A stretch of 64,000 nucleotides of DNA, taken from MWDV01 sp002070715 (lineage in GTDB: Bacteria > Verrucomicrobiota > Verrucomicrobiia > Limisphaerales > MWDV01). Both the position numbers and the translations under genes were made by a program. Positions 17,444-28,000 of the stretch are shown here, one piece after another. The DNA lies in NCBI GenBank assembly GCA_035411585.1, contig DAONTI010000012.1, positions 50,881 to 114,880 of the forward strand. Direction: 5' to 3'. The first letter of the stretch is position 1; every line of letters begins with the position of its first letter. Below the pieces are notes generated by a model. The model was given only the letters and a program-made list of their open reading frames with translations, ran no database searches and was not told where the DNA came from.

Positions 17444-20400
17444 TCAGTCGGCAGCCCCGCCCCGGCGGGCACCCATCAAGCTGTAAAGCACCGGCAAGAC
17501 AACCAACGTCAACAGGGTATTGCTCAGAATTCCGCCAATGACCACCGTGGCCAGGGGACGCTGGACTTCGCCGCCCACACCGACGTTGACGGCCATGGGG
17601 ATAAATCCCACTGCCGCCACCAGAGCCGTCATGAGCACCGGGCGCAGCCGCACCATGCAACCCTCGCGCACGGCGGCCAACAAGGGCATTCCCGCCGCAC
17701 GGCGTTGTTGAATGAACGTGACCAGCACGAGGCCGTTGAGGATGGCGACGCCGCTCAGCGCAATGAACCCAATGGCGGCGCTGACCGTGAACGGCAGGCC
17801 CCGCAGCCAAAGCGCCAGCACCCCGCCAACGGCGCCCAACGGAATGCCTGTGGCCACAATCAGCACTTCGCGCACGGATTGCAGGCTGAAATAGAGCAAC
17901 ACGAAAATCAGCAGCAACGCCAGCGGCACAACGAACAACAGTCGCTGATGCGCGCGTTGCATGTTCTCAAACTGACCGCCCCAACCCAGCGTGTACCCCT
18001 CCGGCAGTTGCACCTGTGCGGCCAACGCCCGGCGCGCTTCCGCAACAAAGCCCGCCACGTCCCGCCCCTGCACGTTCACTTGCACCGTCACGCACCGCCG
18101 CGCCCATTCTCGATTGATACTCGCGGGGCCTTCAGTCTCGGCGATCCGCGTCACGCGGTTCAACGGCAGCACCGGCCCCGCCGTGGTGGGAATGAGGGTG
18201 TTGGCCAGCGCGTCGGGATCGTTCCGTTGCCGGTCGGGCAACCGCACGGCCAGGGGAAACCGGCGTTGCCCCTCGCGCACTTCGCCCACGGGAATGCCGC
18301 CGACCGCTTCCACCATGTTCAAAACATGCCGCCGGGGCACGCCCAACCGCGCGATGGCCTCCGCGTCCACCTTCACCTGCAGAACCGGCTGGCCGGTGAG
18401 TTGTTCACCGGTGAGATCGGCGGCCCCCCGGATGCCCCCCAAAACATTCTGTACCCGCTCGGCGAGTTCGCGGAGTTGATCCAGATCGTCGCCATAAATC
18501 TTGATAGCCACGTCGCCACGCGCGCCGGCGATCATTTCGTTCAAGCGCATTTCAATGGGCTGGCTGAACGCTGCCGTCATGCCGGGCTGGCGGTTGAACA
18601 CCTCGCGCATGGCCTCAACCAAGGCTGGCTGGGTGCGGGCCTTGGTCCATTGGCGCCGCGGTTTGAGCGCCATGAAAAAGTCGGTCAACTCGATGCCCAT
18701 GGGATCGGTGGCCACCTCCGCCGTGCCCAGCCGGGACCAAATCTGCTCGATTTCATCGGGGAATTCCGCCAGCAACACCTGTTCAATCCGATGATTCCAT
18801 TCCACGGCTTCATCCAGGGAAATCCCGGCCAAACGCACCGTGCTGACGGCAAGGGCCTGCTCGCCCAGCCGCGGCATGAACTCGCCGCCCATGTGAGCCG
18901 CAAGCCAACCACCGCCGCCAACCAACAGCCCCGCCCCCACCAACGTGGCGGTGCGGAATCGCAACGCACGATCCAGCAGGGGCGCGTAGATCCGCCGGGC
19001 CCAACGCACGAGCCGCGGCTCCTGGTGACGGATGGTTTTCGGCAATAACAAACTGGCCAGCACCGGCATCAACGTCAGGGACAGCACGAGCGAGCCCAGC
19101 AACGCAAAAATCATCGTCAAAGCCATCGGCTTGAAGAGTTTCCCCTCGATGCCCTCAAGCGCGAGGATGGGGAGAAAGACGATGAGGATGATCAATTCGC
19201 CGAACATGGTCGGTTTGCGCACCTCAATCGCCGCGTCTCGGATCGTGTCGCGCCACGGTTGGTCGCGGCGCTGGGCCACATGGCGCGCGCAGTTTTCGAC
19301 CATGATGACGGAACTATCCACGATCAATCCGAAATCAATCGCCCCGAGGCTCAACAGACTGGCGGCAATCCCGCTTTGCAACATCAGATCGCCGGCAAAC
19401 AACATGGAGAGCGGAATCGCCGTGGCCACGATCAGACCCGCGCGCAGGTTGCCCAGAAAAGCGAACAACACGGCGATGACCAACAGCGCGCCCGCCGACA
19501 GGTTATGCCGCACGGTGCGAATCACCTGGTCCACCAGTTCTGTCCGGTCATAAAGCACCCGGAGTTCCACGTCCTCCGGGAGGGATTGCTGAATCTCCGC
19601 CAGTTTGGCTTTCAACGCGTGCGTGACCACCGCGCTGTTTTCGCCCATAAGCATGAAGCCCAGCCCCAAAACGCCCTCCCCCTTGCCCGCCGCCGTCACC
19701 GCGCCCCGGCGGATGCCGTGGTCCAGTTGCACGGTCGCCACGTCGCGCACCCGCACCGGCATGCCGTCGTAGGCGACGATGACGATATCCCCGATTTCCT
19801 CGGGATTGGTCGTCAGACCGATGCCATGCACGAGCAATGATTCGCCGCTGCGCACAATCTGGCCGCCGCCCACGTTTTGGTTATTGGCCTGCAACGCCGC
19901 TATCAATTCCTCCAGCGTCACCCGGTATTTGACCAGCCGGTCCGGATCGGCCACGACGTGAAATTGTTTCTCAAAGCCGCCCCACGAATTCACCTCCGCC
20001 ACCCCGCGCACGGTGCGCAACGCCGGTTTCACCACCCAATCGTGTAGCTCGCGCAATTCAGTCAGCGTGCGCTGCGGGTTGTCCGAGCGGACCAGGTAAT
20101 GGAAGACCTCGCCCAAACCGCTGGAAATCGGGCCCAACCCGGGGCGCGCGATGCCCTCCGGCAACTCCACGGTTTGCAGGCGCTCCATGACCAGTTGCCG
20201 GGCCAGGTAAATGCTGGTGCGATCGTCAAAGGTGGCGACAACCTGCGACAGACCGAACTTGGAGATGGACCGGAGGTTTTGCAGTCCCGGCAAGCCGTTG
20301 ATGGCAAATTCAATGGGCTGCGTCACTTGCTGCTCGGCTTCCTGCGGGTTGAGCGAGGGCACACTGGTGTTGATCTGCACCTGGACCGGGGTGGTGTCCG

Positions 20401-20518
20401 GAAACGCGTCAATCGGCAACTGCCGGAGCGACCGCGCCCCCACCACGACCAACACCCCCGTCAGCGCGCAGACGAGCAGGCGGTTGTTCAATGAAGCGGT
20501 AATGAGCCAGTTGAGCAT
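17444..20518 (-). CDS. czcA: CzcA-type heavy-metal efflux RND transporter
   Basis: Inner-membrane proton-driven pump of the HME-RND family (1024 residues, normal length) that exports divalent metals such as Zn, Co, Cd or Ni through a CzcB-CzcC envelope channel. N-terminal MLNWLITASLNNRLLVCALT, PIDAFPDTTPVQVQINT and the large periplasmic loops are typical. The transmembrane-4 signature is DFGLIVDSSVIMVEN, the divalent-type motif with Asp pairs, with Ser-Ser where CzcA has Gly-Ala. This argues against a Cu/Ag (CusA) pump. It is the last gene of the operon and starts 18 nt after the czcB-like gene. Confidence 0.93.
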   Translation of the reverse strand: MLNWLITASLNNRLLVCALTGVLVVVGARSLRQLPIDAFPDTTPVQVQINTSVPSLNPQEAEQQVTQPIEFAINGLPGLQNLRSISKFGLSQVVATFDDRTSIYLARQLVMERLQTVELPEGIARPGLGPISSGLGEVFHYLVRSDNPQRTLTELRELHDWVVKPALRTVRGVAEVNSWGGFEKQFHVVADPDRLVKYRVTLEELIAALQANNQNVGGGQIVRSGESLLVHGIGLTTNPEEIGDIVIVAYDGMPVRVRDVATVQLDHGIRRGAVTAAGKGEGVLGLGFMLMGENSAVVTHALKAKLAEIQQSLPEDVELRVLYDRTELVDQVIRTVRHNLSAGALLVIAVLFAFLGNLRAGLIVATAIPLSMLFAGDLMLQSGIAASLLSLGAIDFGLIVDSSVIMVENCARHVAQRRDQPWRDTIRDAAIEVRKPTMFGELIILIVFLPILALEGIEGKLFKPMALTMIFALLGSLVLSLTLMPVLASLLLPKTIRHQEPRLVRWARRIYAPLLDRALRFRTATLVGAGLLVGGGGWLAAHMGGEFMPRLGEQALAVSTVRLAGISLDEAVEWNHRIEQVLLAEFPDEIEQIWSRLGTAEVATDPMGIELTDFFMALKPRRQWTKARTQPALVEAMREVFNRQPGMTAAFSQPIEMRLNEMIAGARGDVAIKIYGDDLDQLRELAERVQNVLGGIRGAADLTGEQLTGQPVLQVKVDAEAIARLGVPRRHVLNMVEAVGGIPVGEVREGQRRFPLAVRLPDRQRNDPDALANTLIPTTAGPVLPLNRVTRIAETEGPASINREWARRCVTVQVNVQGRDVAGFVAEARRALAAQVQLPEGYTLGWGGQFENMQRAHQRLLFVVPLALLLIFVLLYFSLQSVREVLIVATGIPLGAVGGVLALWLRGLPFTVSAAIGFIALSGVAILNGLVLVTFIQQRRAAGMPLLAAVREGCMVRLRPVLMTALVAAVGFIPMAVNVGVGGEVQRPLATVVIGGILSNTLLTLVVLPVLYSLMGARRGGAAD

Positions 20519-20536
20519 GGGAAAAGGAGTCGGGAA

Positions 20537-21817
20537 TTATTCGTGCGCGCAACCGGCGCCCAGCCGGGAGATGAGCAACTGGGATTTCAGCGGGAAACTC
20601 TGGGCCACCGCCACTTCCTCCTCGGGATTTAATCCCGCCAACACTTCCCAACGCGCGCCGCTCTTGCTCCCCAAACGCACCGCGCGCGCTTCGAACAAAT
20701 CGTCGGCGCGTTTCACAAACACCAACGGTCGTCCCGCCACCAATTGCACGGCGGCGGCGGGCAATATCAGGGCGTTGTGAGCGGTGCGGGTGTGAATCCG
20801 CGTGCGCCCGAACATGCGGGCTTTGAGAACGCCATCCGGATTGGGAATTTCCGCGCGGGCCTTGGCCATGCGGGTGCGTTCATCCACTTCCGCGGCAATC
20901 CAGGTCAGAGTACCTTGGAACGAGCGCCCCGGAATTGCGTCCACCTCCAATTCCACCGTCTGCCCTTCGCGCACCCGGCCCAATTCCGCTTCCGGGATGC
21001 TCAACATCGCCCACATGACGGCGCGGTTGGCCACCGTAAAGAGCGGACGGCCCGCTTCGACCAACGCCCCTCGCACCACCGCGCGTTCGATGATCTCGCC
21101 GGCAAACGGCGCGCGCACCTCCAGATAAACCGGTTCATCGGGCCGGGTGCCAAAGGCATCAATATCCTCCTCGCTGAAGCCCAGGGTCCGCGCCTGTTGA
21201 CAGGCCGCGCGATGCTCGGCCTCGGCCCGCTGCAAATCCTGCTCCGACGTCACGCGCGCGGCGCGCAACCGTCGTTCCCGTTCGAGGGTTTGATGCGTCA
21301 AGACCGCGCGGGCCACACCTTCCGCGATGGTCGCCGACCAAATGCGGGCGACCACCTGCCGCTCGGTCACGGTGTGGCCGAGGTCCACCGCAACGTCTTG
21401 CACGATGCCACCGACGGGCGCGACAATCTGCGCCAGCTGATTCTGGTTGAAAGCCAGTTCCGCCAGGCAGTGAATGCTCTCGCTGAGTTCGCCCACCGTG
21501 CCGGTGCCGGTTTGCACCCCGGCCAACGCGGCGGAATCCGCCGCTGGCAAACGGACTTTCAGGGATTCCCCCGGACGCAGCGTGTCCACCGCCTCCGGCC
21601 GGCAAATCCCGCACTCGGCTTCGAGCACGTTGTGTTCTTCACACATCTCGCCTTCGTGATCGGTCGTCCCGGAATCCGGTCCGGACCGATGACTGTGCTG
21701 ATGGCCTGCGTGCCCCGCGTGGTCGTCGTGATCGTCATGGGCATGGCGCGTGCAACCCGCGAGCGCCAGGGCGCTCATCAAGAGCAACATTCGGATGAAT
21801 TGAGACATGGTGATCAT
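20537..21817 (-). CDS. czcB: CzcB-type periplasmic adaptor lipoprotein
   Basis: Membrane-fusion protein that links the CzcA pump to the outer-membrane channel and may hand over metal. The N-terminus is a lipoprotein signal (LLMSALALAGC). The mature end is very rich in His and Asp (HAHDDHDDHAGHAGHQHSH) and followed by CEEHNVLEAECGIC, a Cys/His motif common in CzcB-like adaptors and a likely metal-binding site. The lipoyl/beta-barrel parts are visible as IVAPVGGIVQDVAVDLGHTV and VRAPFAGEIIERAVVRGALV. The start may be 21817 or the ATG at 21808. It sits 10 nt after czcC. Confidence 0.9.
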   Translation of the reverse strand: MITMSQFIRMLLLMSALALAGCTRHAHDDHDDHAGHAGHQHSHRSGPDSGTTDHEGEMCEEHNVLEAECGICRPEAVDTLRPGESLKVRLPAADSAALAGVQTGTGTVGELSESIHCLAELAFNQNQLAQIVAPVGGIVQDVAVDLGHTVTERQVVARIWSATIAEGVARAVLTHQTLERERRLRAARVTSEQDLQRAEAEHRAACQQARTLGFSEEDIDAFGTRPDEPVYLEVRAPFAGEIIERAVVRGALVEAGRPLFTVANRAVMWAMLSIPEAELGRVREGQTVELEVDAIPGRSFQGTLTWIAAEVDERTRMAKARAEIPNPDGVLKARMFGRTRIHTRTAHNALILPAAAVQLVAGRPLVFVKRADDLFEARAVRLGSKSGARWEVLAGLNPEEEVAVAQSFPLKSQLLISRLGAGCAHE

Positions 21818-21826
21818 GGGATTTTT

Positions 21827-23137
21827 CTATGGCGTTGGATTCAGAGTGGGCGGTGGAAATGATTCCACCGGCGCGCCGAGGAGCGCTTCCAGTTCCACCT
21901 CGGCGGCGTGCAGTTCGAATAATTGACGTTGGTAGGCGAGCCGCGCTTCCGCGACCGTCCGCTGGGTATCCAACAGGTCCAGGAAACCAAATTTTCCGTA
22001 TTCAAAACCGGTCTGCACCAACTGCAGCGCTTCCGTGGCCTTGGGCAAAATCTGCTCCCGGCAACGCGTGACTTGGGCGACGGCGGTGTGATAACGCTCC
22101 GCTGCCGCGTCCCAGTCGCGGCGCAGGCGCAGTTCCGTTGCTTGAAGTTGCGCTTCCGCCTCGGTGAACCTGGCTTCGGCTTCCTGACGGTTGCCTTTGG
22201 CGCGGTCAAAAATTGGCAAGGGCAGGCCGATGCGAAATTCCATAATCGAGGCATCCGCCGCACCGTCGCGCCCGCCCGCCACGCTCAGGCGCACATCAGG
22301 ATACGGCGCCAACGCGGCCCGGCGCGTGGCGGCGGAAGCCTCGGCCATCCGGGCGCGTCCCGCTTGCAGATCCGGATGGTGCATCGGCCAGTCCGCCGGA
22401 CGCCGGCGCATTGGCGGTTCACCGGCAATTTCGTCCAACGTCCCCGCGACCGGCGCCTCCTGTAAATCCGGTTGTCCGATTAAACGTGCGAGTTCCTGCC
22501 GGGCCAGCGCGACCGACTGCTGGGCGTTGCGGGCTTCATTGCGCGCCTGTTCCCATTCGACCTCGGCGCGTAGTTGCGCCGGATAAGCCAGTTCCCCCGA
22601 CTCAACCCGCACCCGGGCCAGACGGGCCGACGACTCCGCCATCGCCGTCAGTTCCCGGGTCACCTGCAATTCCACTTCCGCGGCCAGGACCTTCCAAAAC
22701 GCCAGCTTCACGTCGCGCACCAAGGCAATCTCGCCCGCCGCGCGCTCCGCCTCTTGTGCGCGCAAACCGTGACGCCCTATCGCGCGTTCCGCCTTGGGTT
22801 TACCGGGAAAAGGCACGGTCTGGGCCACGCCAATCAAGGTTTTGGATTCGGATAATTCACCGGAACGCCCCGGCACATCCTCGGCGACCAGTTCGAGTTC
22901 CGGATTGGGCCAGCGTCCGGCTTGATCCGCCCGCCCCGTCGCCGCTTCAACGCGCGCGAGGTTGCGCCGGATTTCCGGATTACGGCTCAAAGCCAGCCGG
23001 AGGGCGTCATCAAGACGCAAAGGTTGATTGACGCCATTGGTTTGAGCGAGCGCACGGGATAATCCCACCGGATTTAGCCCGACAATCAGAGCTAAAAACG
23101 GCCACCCCAAACGGAATAAATTGATCGTAAATTTCAT
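21827..23137 (-). CDS. czcC: CzcC-type outer-membrane efflux protein (TolC family)
   Basis: Outer-membrane channel of the metal efflux complex. The signal peptide is at the N-terminus (MKFTINLFRLGWPFLALIVG, cleaved near ALAQT). Two OEP repeats rich in coiled-coil are visible: LRLDDALRLALSRNPEIRRNLARVEAA, and later FRIGLPLPIFDRAKGNRQEAEARF and EYGKFGFLDLLDTQRTVAEARL. Length is 436 residues from ATG 23137, typical of CzcC; an upstream ATG at 23167 is possible. It is the second gene of the operon. Confidence 0.92.
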   Translation of the reverse strand: MKFTINLFRLGWPFLALIVGLNPVGLSRALAQTNGVNQPLRLDDALRLALSRNPEIRRNLARVEAATGRADQAGRWPNPELELVAEDVPGRSGELSESKTLIGVAQTVPFPGKPKAERAIGRHGLRAQEAERAAGEIALVRDVKLAFWKVLAAEVELQVTRELTAMAESSARLARVRVESGELAYPAQLRAEVEWEQARNEARNAQQSVALARQELARLIGQPDLQEAPVAGTLDEIAGEPPMRRRPADWPMHHPDLQAGRARMAEASAATRRAALAPYPDVRLSVAGGRDGAADASIMEFRIGLPLPIFDRAKGNRQEAEARFTEAEAQLQATELRLRRDWDAAAERYHTAVAQVTRCREQILPKATEALQLVQTGFEYGKFGFLDLLDTQRTVAEARLAYQRQLFELHAAEVELEALLGAPVESFPPPTLNPTP

Positions 23138-23248
23138 GATTCTGCAGTTCGACAACACAACACTCACCTGCGGCGGCTCGACGGCACGCCGCGCCAGTCT
23201 TGGAAACGATCCCGACGGGAAATCAGTCAGCGTCCCGCGCGGGACAAC

Positions 23249-23632
23249 TTAGGCAACCCTCGAAGGCGCACGCGGCAACGGGGCCGCGCGCAAATGAAAC
23301 TGCCAGATGCGGAGAAGCTCAGGGGGATTAAAAACGAAGTCGGCCCCCGGATGGTCCGGGGCACAAAGGGCGGCCAGGTCGGGCACCAGTCCCAAAACCG
23401 GCAGCGAAGCGGGCAACGATAAAATCGGGGGTTGCTCCTCCGTTTGGTAGAGTCCCGATTCGACAGTGTCACACGCATAATCCCCGCAATCCCGGCTCGT
23501 ATGGCCGGCATCCGCTGAAGCGGCGCAGGCGAGGAATTGCAGTCCGGGAAGTTGCTCGAGGCAGCAATGGCACACCAGCGGCATCCACAGGATCGCTAGC
23601 AGCCAGGCCGTGATTTTCCCGACACAATTCAC
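23249..23632 (-). CDS. Small Cys-rich exported protein heading the metal-efflux operon
   Basis: A 127-residue protein with a hydrophobic N-terminus (ITAWLLAILWMPLVCHCC) and about eight cysteines, several in CHCC and DCGDYAC. I recognise no family. Its position as first gene before czcC, and its cysteines, suggest a periplasmic metal-binding or sensing role like CzcI/CzcE or CopL-type proteins, but this is only inference from context. A TTGACA/TACAGT promoter ends 7 nt before its ATG. Confidence 0.55.
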   Translation of the reverse strand: MNCVGKITAWLLAILWMPLVCHCCLEQLPGLQFLACAASADAGHTSRDCGDYACDTVESGLYQTEEQPPILSLPASLPVLGLVPDLAALCAPDHPGADFVFNPPELLRIWQFHLRAAPLPRAPSRVA

Positions 23633-23639
23633 GGGCGTT

Positions 23640-23667
23640 ACTGTAGAGCCATTAGTCCGGTTGTCAA
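23640..23667 (-). promoter_or_regulatory. Promoter of the metal-efflux operon
   Basis: On the minus strand, a perfect TTGACA (23667-23662), a 16-nt spacer and TACAGT (23645-23640). Only 7 nt separate it from the ATG at 23632, implying a leaderless message. No dyad with a 19-bp spacer, as MerR-type regulation would need, is seen. Confidence 0.6.
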
Positions 23668-23767
23668 TTCGGCCGCCTCATCTTCTGGCACCAAGGATAC
23701 AATCCACCGGACTCAGCCGAATCATCCAGAACCAAGCATGGACGACGAGGAAAGCCGGACCAGTCAC

Positions 23768-24643
23768 TCAAGGCGGCGGAGCGCCGGTGGCGGGAGGGCG
23801 TTTTGTGGGCGGTTCGTAACCGTCGTTCCAATAAAAATTCCACAACGCCTCCAACCGGGGCTGTTCCACATGACCATCAATCAACGCCATCGTCGTCCGT
23901 CCCGGCAGGGGATCAAACCCGCGCAGGTTGGTGGGCACCTTGGAGGGCGGCATGTGGCGTCCGATGGTAATCCGCCCAAAATCGGGCGTCAGCGCCCCGC
24001 GCACCAGATTGACGGCCGGACCGTCCCGGCTGGTACACCAAGCATCCGCCCAGATGGCATCCATGAAGAAGGGTGTTTGTGCCGGGGTGCGGATGGTATT
24101 GAAATTGGCAAAGTAAGGCGGCCCACTGTAAGCCCCCACATCGGAGTAAAGCCAGCCGTTCAACGCATAACTGCCGGTGTAATTGAAATTGGGTTTCACT
24201 TTCGAAGGCCACGTCCAGGCGGCCTGCATGTCCACGGCGTACCAACGCGTGCCCGGTTTCACTTCTTGAGCCAGGGGACATAATCTGACGGCGTGGACCT
24301 GTGAATAGTCATCCTCCAACGCCGCCAGCCAGATGTCCTTGTCCTTGTTCTCATAGGGCAACGCTTTGCCAAAATCGTTGGCGTAGAGCAGGCCGGCCAA
24401 TCCCAGTTGTTTGAGATTATTGACGCATTGGATATTGTGGGCGCGTCGCTTGGCCGCCGCCAAAGCCGGCAGGAGCAGAGCCGCCAAAATGGCGATGATG
24501 GCAATGACCACCAGTAGCTCAATCAGGGTGAACCCGGGACGGGGGAAATCCGAATGCCTCAGCCGGCGCCACTCATCCGGAGTCCGGCGAAAACGGGTTA
24601 ATTTCGCGGACTTCCTGCCGGGGAAAGAGGCAGTAACATTCAC
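23768..24643 (-). CDS. Type II secretion/type IV pilin-like protein (DUF1559-like pseudopilin)
   Basis: Envelope protein with an N-terminal prepilin cleavage/methylation motif, PGFTLIELLVVIAIIAILAALLLPALAAAKRRA, the class III signal handled by prepilin peptidase after Gly. After it comes a verrucomicrobial/planctomycete pseudopilin body (NIQCVNNLKQLGLAGLLYAND). The body ends with a product-display segment including GHVEQPRLEALWNFYWNDGYEPP. Phyla with many such proteins use them in unknown secretion or surface roles. The start is uncertain. GTG 24643 is chosen because a TTGACA/TATATG promoter covers the ATG at 24652; starts at 24652 or 24754 are alternatives. It is divergent from the large beta-repeat protein. 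Confidence 0.85.
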   Translation of the reverse strand: MNVTASFPGRKSAKLTRFRRTPDEWRRLRHSDFPRPGFTLIELLVVIAIIAILAALLLPALAAAKRRAHNIQCVNNLKQLGLAGLLYANDFGKALPYENKDKDIWLAALEDDYSQVHAVRLCPLAQEVKPGTRWYAVDMQAAWTWPSKVKPNFNYTGSYALNGWLYSDVGAYSGPPYFANFNTIRTPAQTPFFMDAIWADAWCTSRDGPAVNLVRGALTPDFGRITIGRHMPPSKVPTNLRGFDPLPGRTTMALIDGHVEQPRLEALWNFYWNDGYEPPTKRPPATGAPPP

Positions 24644-24649
24644 AGTCGC

Positions 24650-24678
24650 CATATAAACCCGGTTTCCCAAGGTGTCAA
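24650..24678 (-). promoter_or_regulatory. Promoter of the pseudopilin gene
   Basis: On the minus strand, TTGACA (24678-24673), a 17-nt spacer and TATATG (24655-24650). The -10 box covers the ATG at 24652, so translation from that ATG would need another promoter. A GTG 6 nt downstream (24643) fits a leaderless start. Confidence 0.5.
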
Positions 24679-25002
24679 TTGAAGAAAGCATTTTGGAACC
24701 GCGTCGTGCGATCGCTGAATGTTCGAGCACAACCGCACCTTTCCCGCTGATCACCGGATCATTTTAAGAACTGACGGATCGGCAGACGGCGGAAATGGGT
24801 GGAAAAATAAATTCTGGACAGCTTCGCCGGTGGCCGTTAAAAGTGGCGGAAGTATGCCCAATTGAAATGAAGACTCTTTGGCGCAAACTGAACCCAAACA
24901 ATGCTCCCGGGAGAAAGGCGGGAATTGTCCAATCCATTCTCCTTTTAATTCGAGAGCCATCGTCCCTCAGCAAACACCGATAAACCACCACTCTGCATCC
25001 CT
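24679..25002. other. Divergent intergenic region
   Basis: About 320 bp between the pseudopilin promoter and the beta-strand-repeat gene. I see no gene, no clear promoter for the rightward gene and no Shine-Dalgarno site before 25003. Confidence 0.4.
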
Positions 25003-28000
25003 ATGAAAATCAAACACCTGTCCCCGGCGCTGTTCCTGGCCGCCCTCACCGCCTCCGCGCAACCGCTGTTCATAGACTTCAGCAGTCAAACCTCGCCCAA
25101 CAATGCCGGCTACCAAGCCTATCGCGCGGCCAACGCCAACGCATCCAGTTTCACCGCCCAATCCTTCAGCGCCTTTGGCACGACCGTCACCATCCAACCC
25201 GTCTGGGACATCCCCGCCGCCAACGCCTCGATGCGGGTGGTGGATCGCGGTACCGCCAACGTGGGGCAACTGGGTGAAAAAGCGGATTTGTTGCGCGATT
25301 GGCTGGGCACGGATCAACGCACTTCCGCCGGCCACTCGGGCAGCAACCCCATGACGTTTACCATCAGCGGTCTGCCCGCGGGCACTTATCAGTGGGTTTC
25401 CTATCACCACGATCCCAACGACCAAACCGGCATCTTCGAGGCCTACGTGCAGGATGCCAAGGGCACCGCCGGACCGATGACGGTGGACATCTCCAACGGC
25501 AACCTTCCCCTGGCCGGCGTCACCAAATGGAACACCACGCTCACTTCGGACGGCGTCAATCCGGTGCAACTGCGCTTTGTCGGGCCCTCCACCATAACCA
25601 TCGTCTCGCAATCATTCTTCGTGATGAACGGATTTGAGCTGACCTATTTGGGATTGGGCAGCGAATGGGTAAGCCCTGGAGACGGGAACTGGTCGGAGGC
25701 AGCCAACTGGGGCGCCAACGGCGTGCCCAACAGCACCACCAGCCTGGCCCTGTTCGGCGACAGCATTTTGGCGCCCAGCACCATCACCGTGGATCTTCCG
25801 GTCACGCTGACGGCTTTGAATTTTGACTCGGCCCAGAGCTACACCCTGGCCGGCGCGCAGGGCATCACGCTGGATGGCACTGCCGGCATTTCGGTAAACC
25901 AAGGCAGCCATATCATTGCCGTGCCCCTCGGCGTCACGGGCGGAGGCGGTCTGCTGATCGCGGGCTCCGGCGAGCTGACCTTGTCCGGTGGAAACACTTA
26001 CACCGGTCCCACGACCGCCAACGTCCCCACCCTCAATGTCACCGCTTTGGCCAATGGCGGTTCGCCCAGTTCCGTGGGCGCCTCGGCCAGTGACGCCGCC
26101 AACCTGACCTTTGCCCAAACCCTCCGCTACCTCGGAACCGGCCATACCAGTGACCGGTTGTTTACGTTGTCTCCCGGCACACCCACCCTGGATGCCTCGG
26201 GCACCGGCGCGTTAAACCTGAATAATCCGGGACAGCTGGAAACCAGCGGCACGGGCCCGCGAACTTTGATTCTGACCGGGACGAACACGGGGAACAACAC
26301 GCTGAAGGCCGAGGTGCCGGATGCGGGCTTTGCCCCCAATGTGACCTCCATCCAAAAAGACGGTCCCGGCAAGTGGATCTTGGCCGGCAACAATTCCAGC
26401 AGCGGCAATGTCGTCATCAATGAAGGCACCCTGGCGCTGGCGGCTGGCGCCTCGCTCGGGTTTCCCGCGGTCATTACGGTGGAATCCGGGGCGGTGTTGG
26501 ATGTTTCGGACGGGGGCGGAATGACGCTGGCCTTCGGGCAAGTCTTGCAGGGTCGCGGCAGTGTGGTGGGAAACATCACCGACGGCAATTCCATCATCCG
26601 CCCGGGCGGCGCCGGCACGATGGGCACGCTCGTGTTTTCCAACGCCTTGTATCTGAACGGCGGTAACACCCTGGAAATGGACCTGGCCGCGGAAACCACC
26701 GCCGGCGAAGAGGTCAACGATCTGCTCGTGGTCCACGGGGACTTGGATCTCTCCTCGGTCACGCTCAAGATTAATTTCACCGGCGCCGCCATGGGCGGCA
26801 AGTACCGGCTGATCAATTATTACGGGACCTTGCTGGGCAGCCCGAACATCATCGTTTCCGGGCTGGAGACCACCCGTTACTGGGGAACGATCGACACCGC
26901 CACCCCGGGACAAATCAACCTGGTGATTTCCGGCACCCCGGCAAACCTCACCTGGGTGGGCGACGACAATACCAATCCGTGGGATCTCCAGATCAGCGCC
27001 ACCTGGCACAATTCGGCCACCAGCAGCCCCGATATGTTCAACAATCTGGATCATGTGACCTTGGACCAGACGGGCAGCACCACGCCTCCCGTGGAGATTT
27101 TGGAACCGGTCCGTCCCGGATCGGTGACGGTGGCCGGCTCGGCGGATTACACCTTGGGCGGCGCAGGCCGGCTCAGCGGCGCCATGAATTTGCTCAAGAC
27201 CGGGAGCGGCACGCTGACGTTGAGCAATGCCAATGATTTCACCGGCACCGCCACCATCGCCGGCGGCACTCTGCGCCTGGGGAACCACAGCGCCTTGGGC
27301 GGCGAGGCGGGCGGCACCGTCATCGAAAACGGCGCGACGCTGGACCTCTTCGGTTTCCGGGCCGGCAATGACCATATCACGGTGGCCGGCGCCGGTGTGA
27401 ATGGACAGGGGGCCATCATCAATACCGGTGCGACCCAGCAGGACGCCATTCGTCATCTGACGCTGGCCGGCGACACTTACGTCACCTCGGATTTCCGCTG
27501 GGATTTGCGCGGGGCGGGCGGCAACAGTTCTTTCAGCGGCACGCTCGATTTGGCGAATCACACCCTGACCCGGGCCGGCACCAACCGCATCGCCTTGGTG
27601 GACGCCGTCGCCACGAACGCCGGCAACATCGTCATCCTGGAAGGCGGCATCAGCCTGGCGCGGTCGCACGTAGGCGGCGCCGGCTACATTGATGTGGGCA
27701 CCAACTTCGTCTGGATCGAAAACAGCACGGTCGGGCGGGTCAGCAAATCCATGATTTTCGAGGGCGGCCGGTTGCAATGTTCCGGCAGCGCCTTCGGCTT
27801 GGAATCGTTTATCACCAACCGCTCCGGTTTGTTGGTGGATAACAGCGCGGATTTGACCATCAGCAACATCATCTCGGGCGGCGGCTGGCTGAGCAAATCG
27901 AACAACGGCGTGCTGCGGTTGGAAGCGCCCAACACCTATGCGGGGGATACCACCATCCACGCCGGCACGCTGGCCTTGGGTGTCAATGGCACGCTCGGCG

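Noticed and set aside
17360..19048. 562-codon plus-strand frame opposite czcA
   Set aside because: Antisense to a full, well-conserved RND pump.
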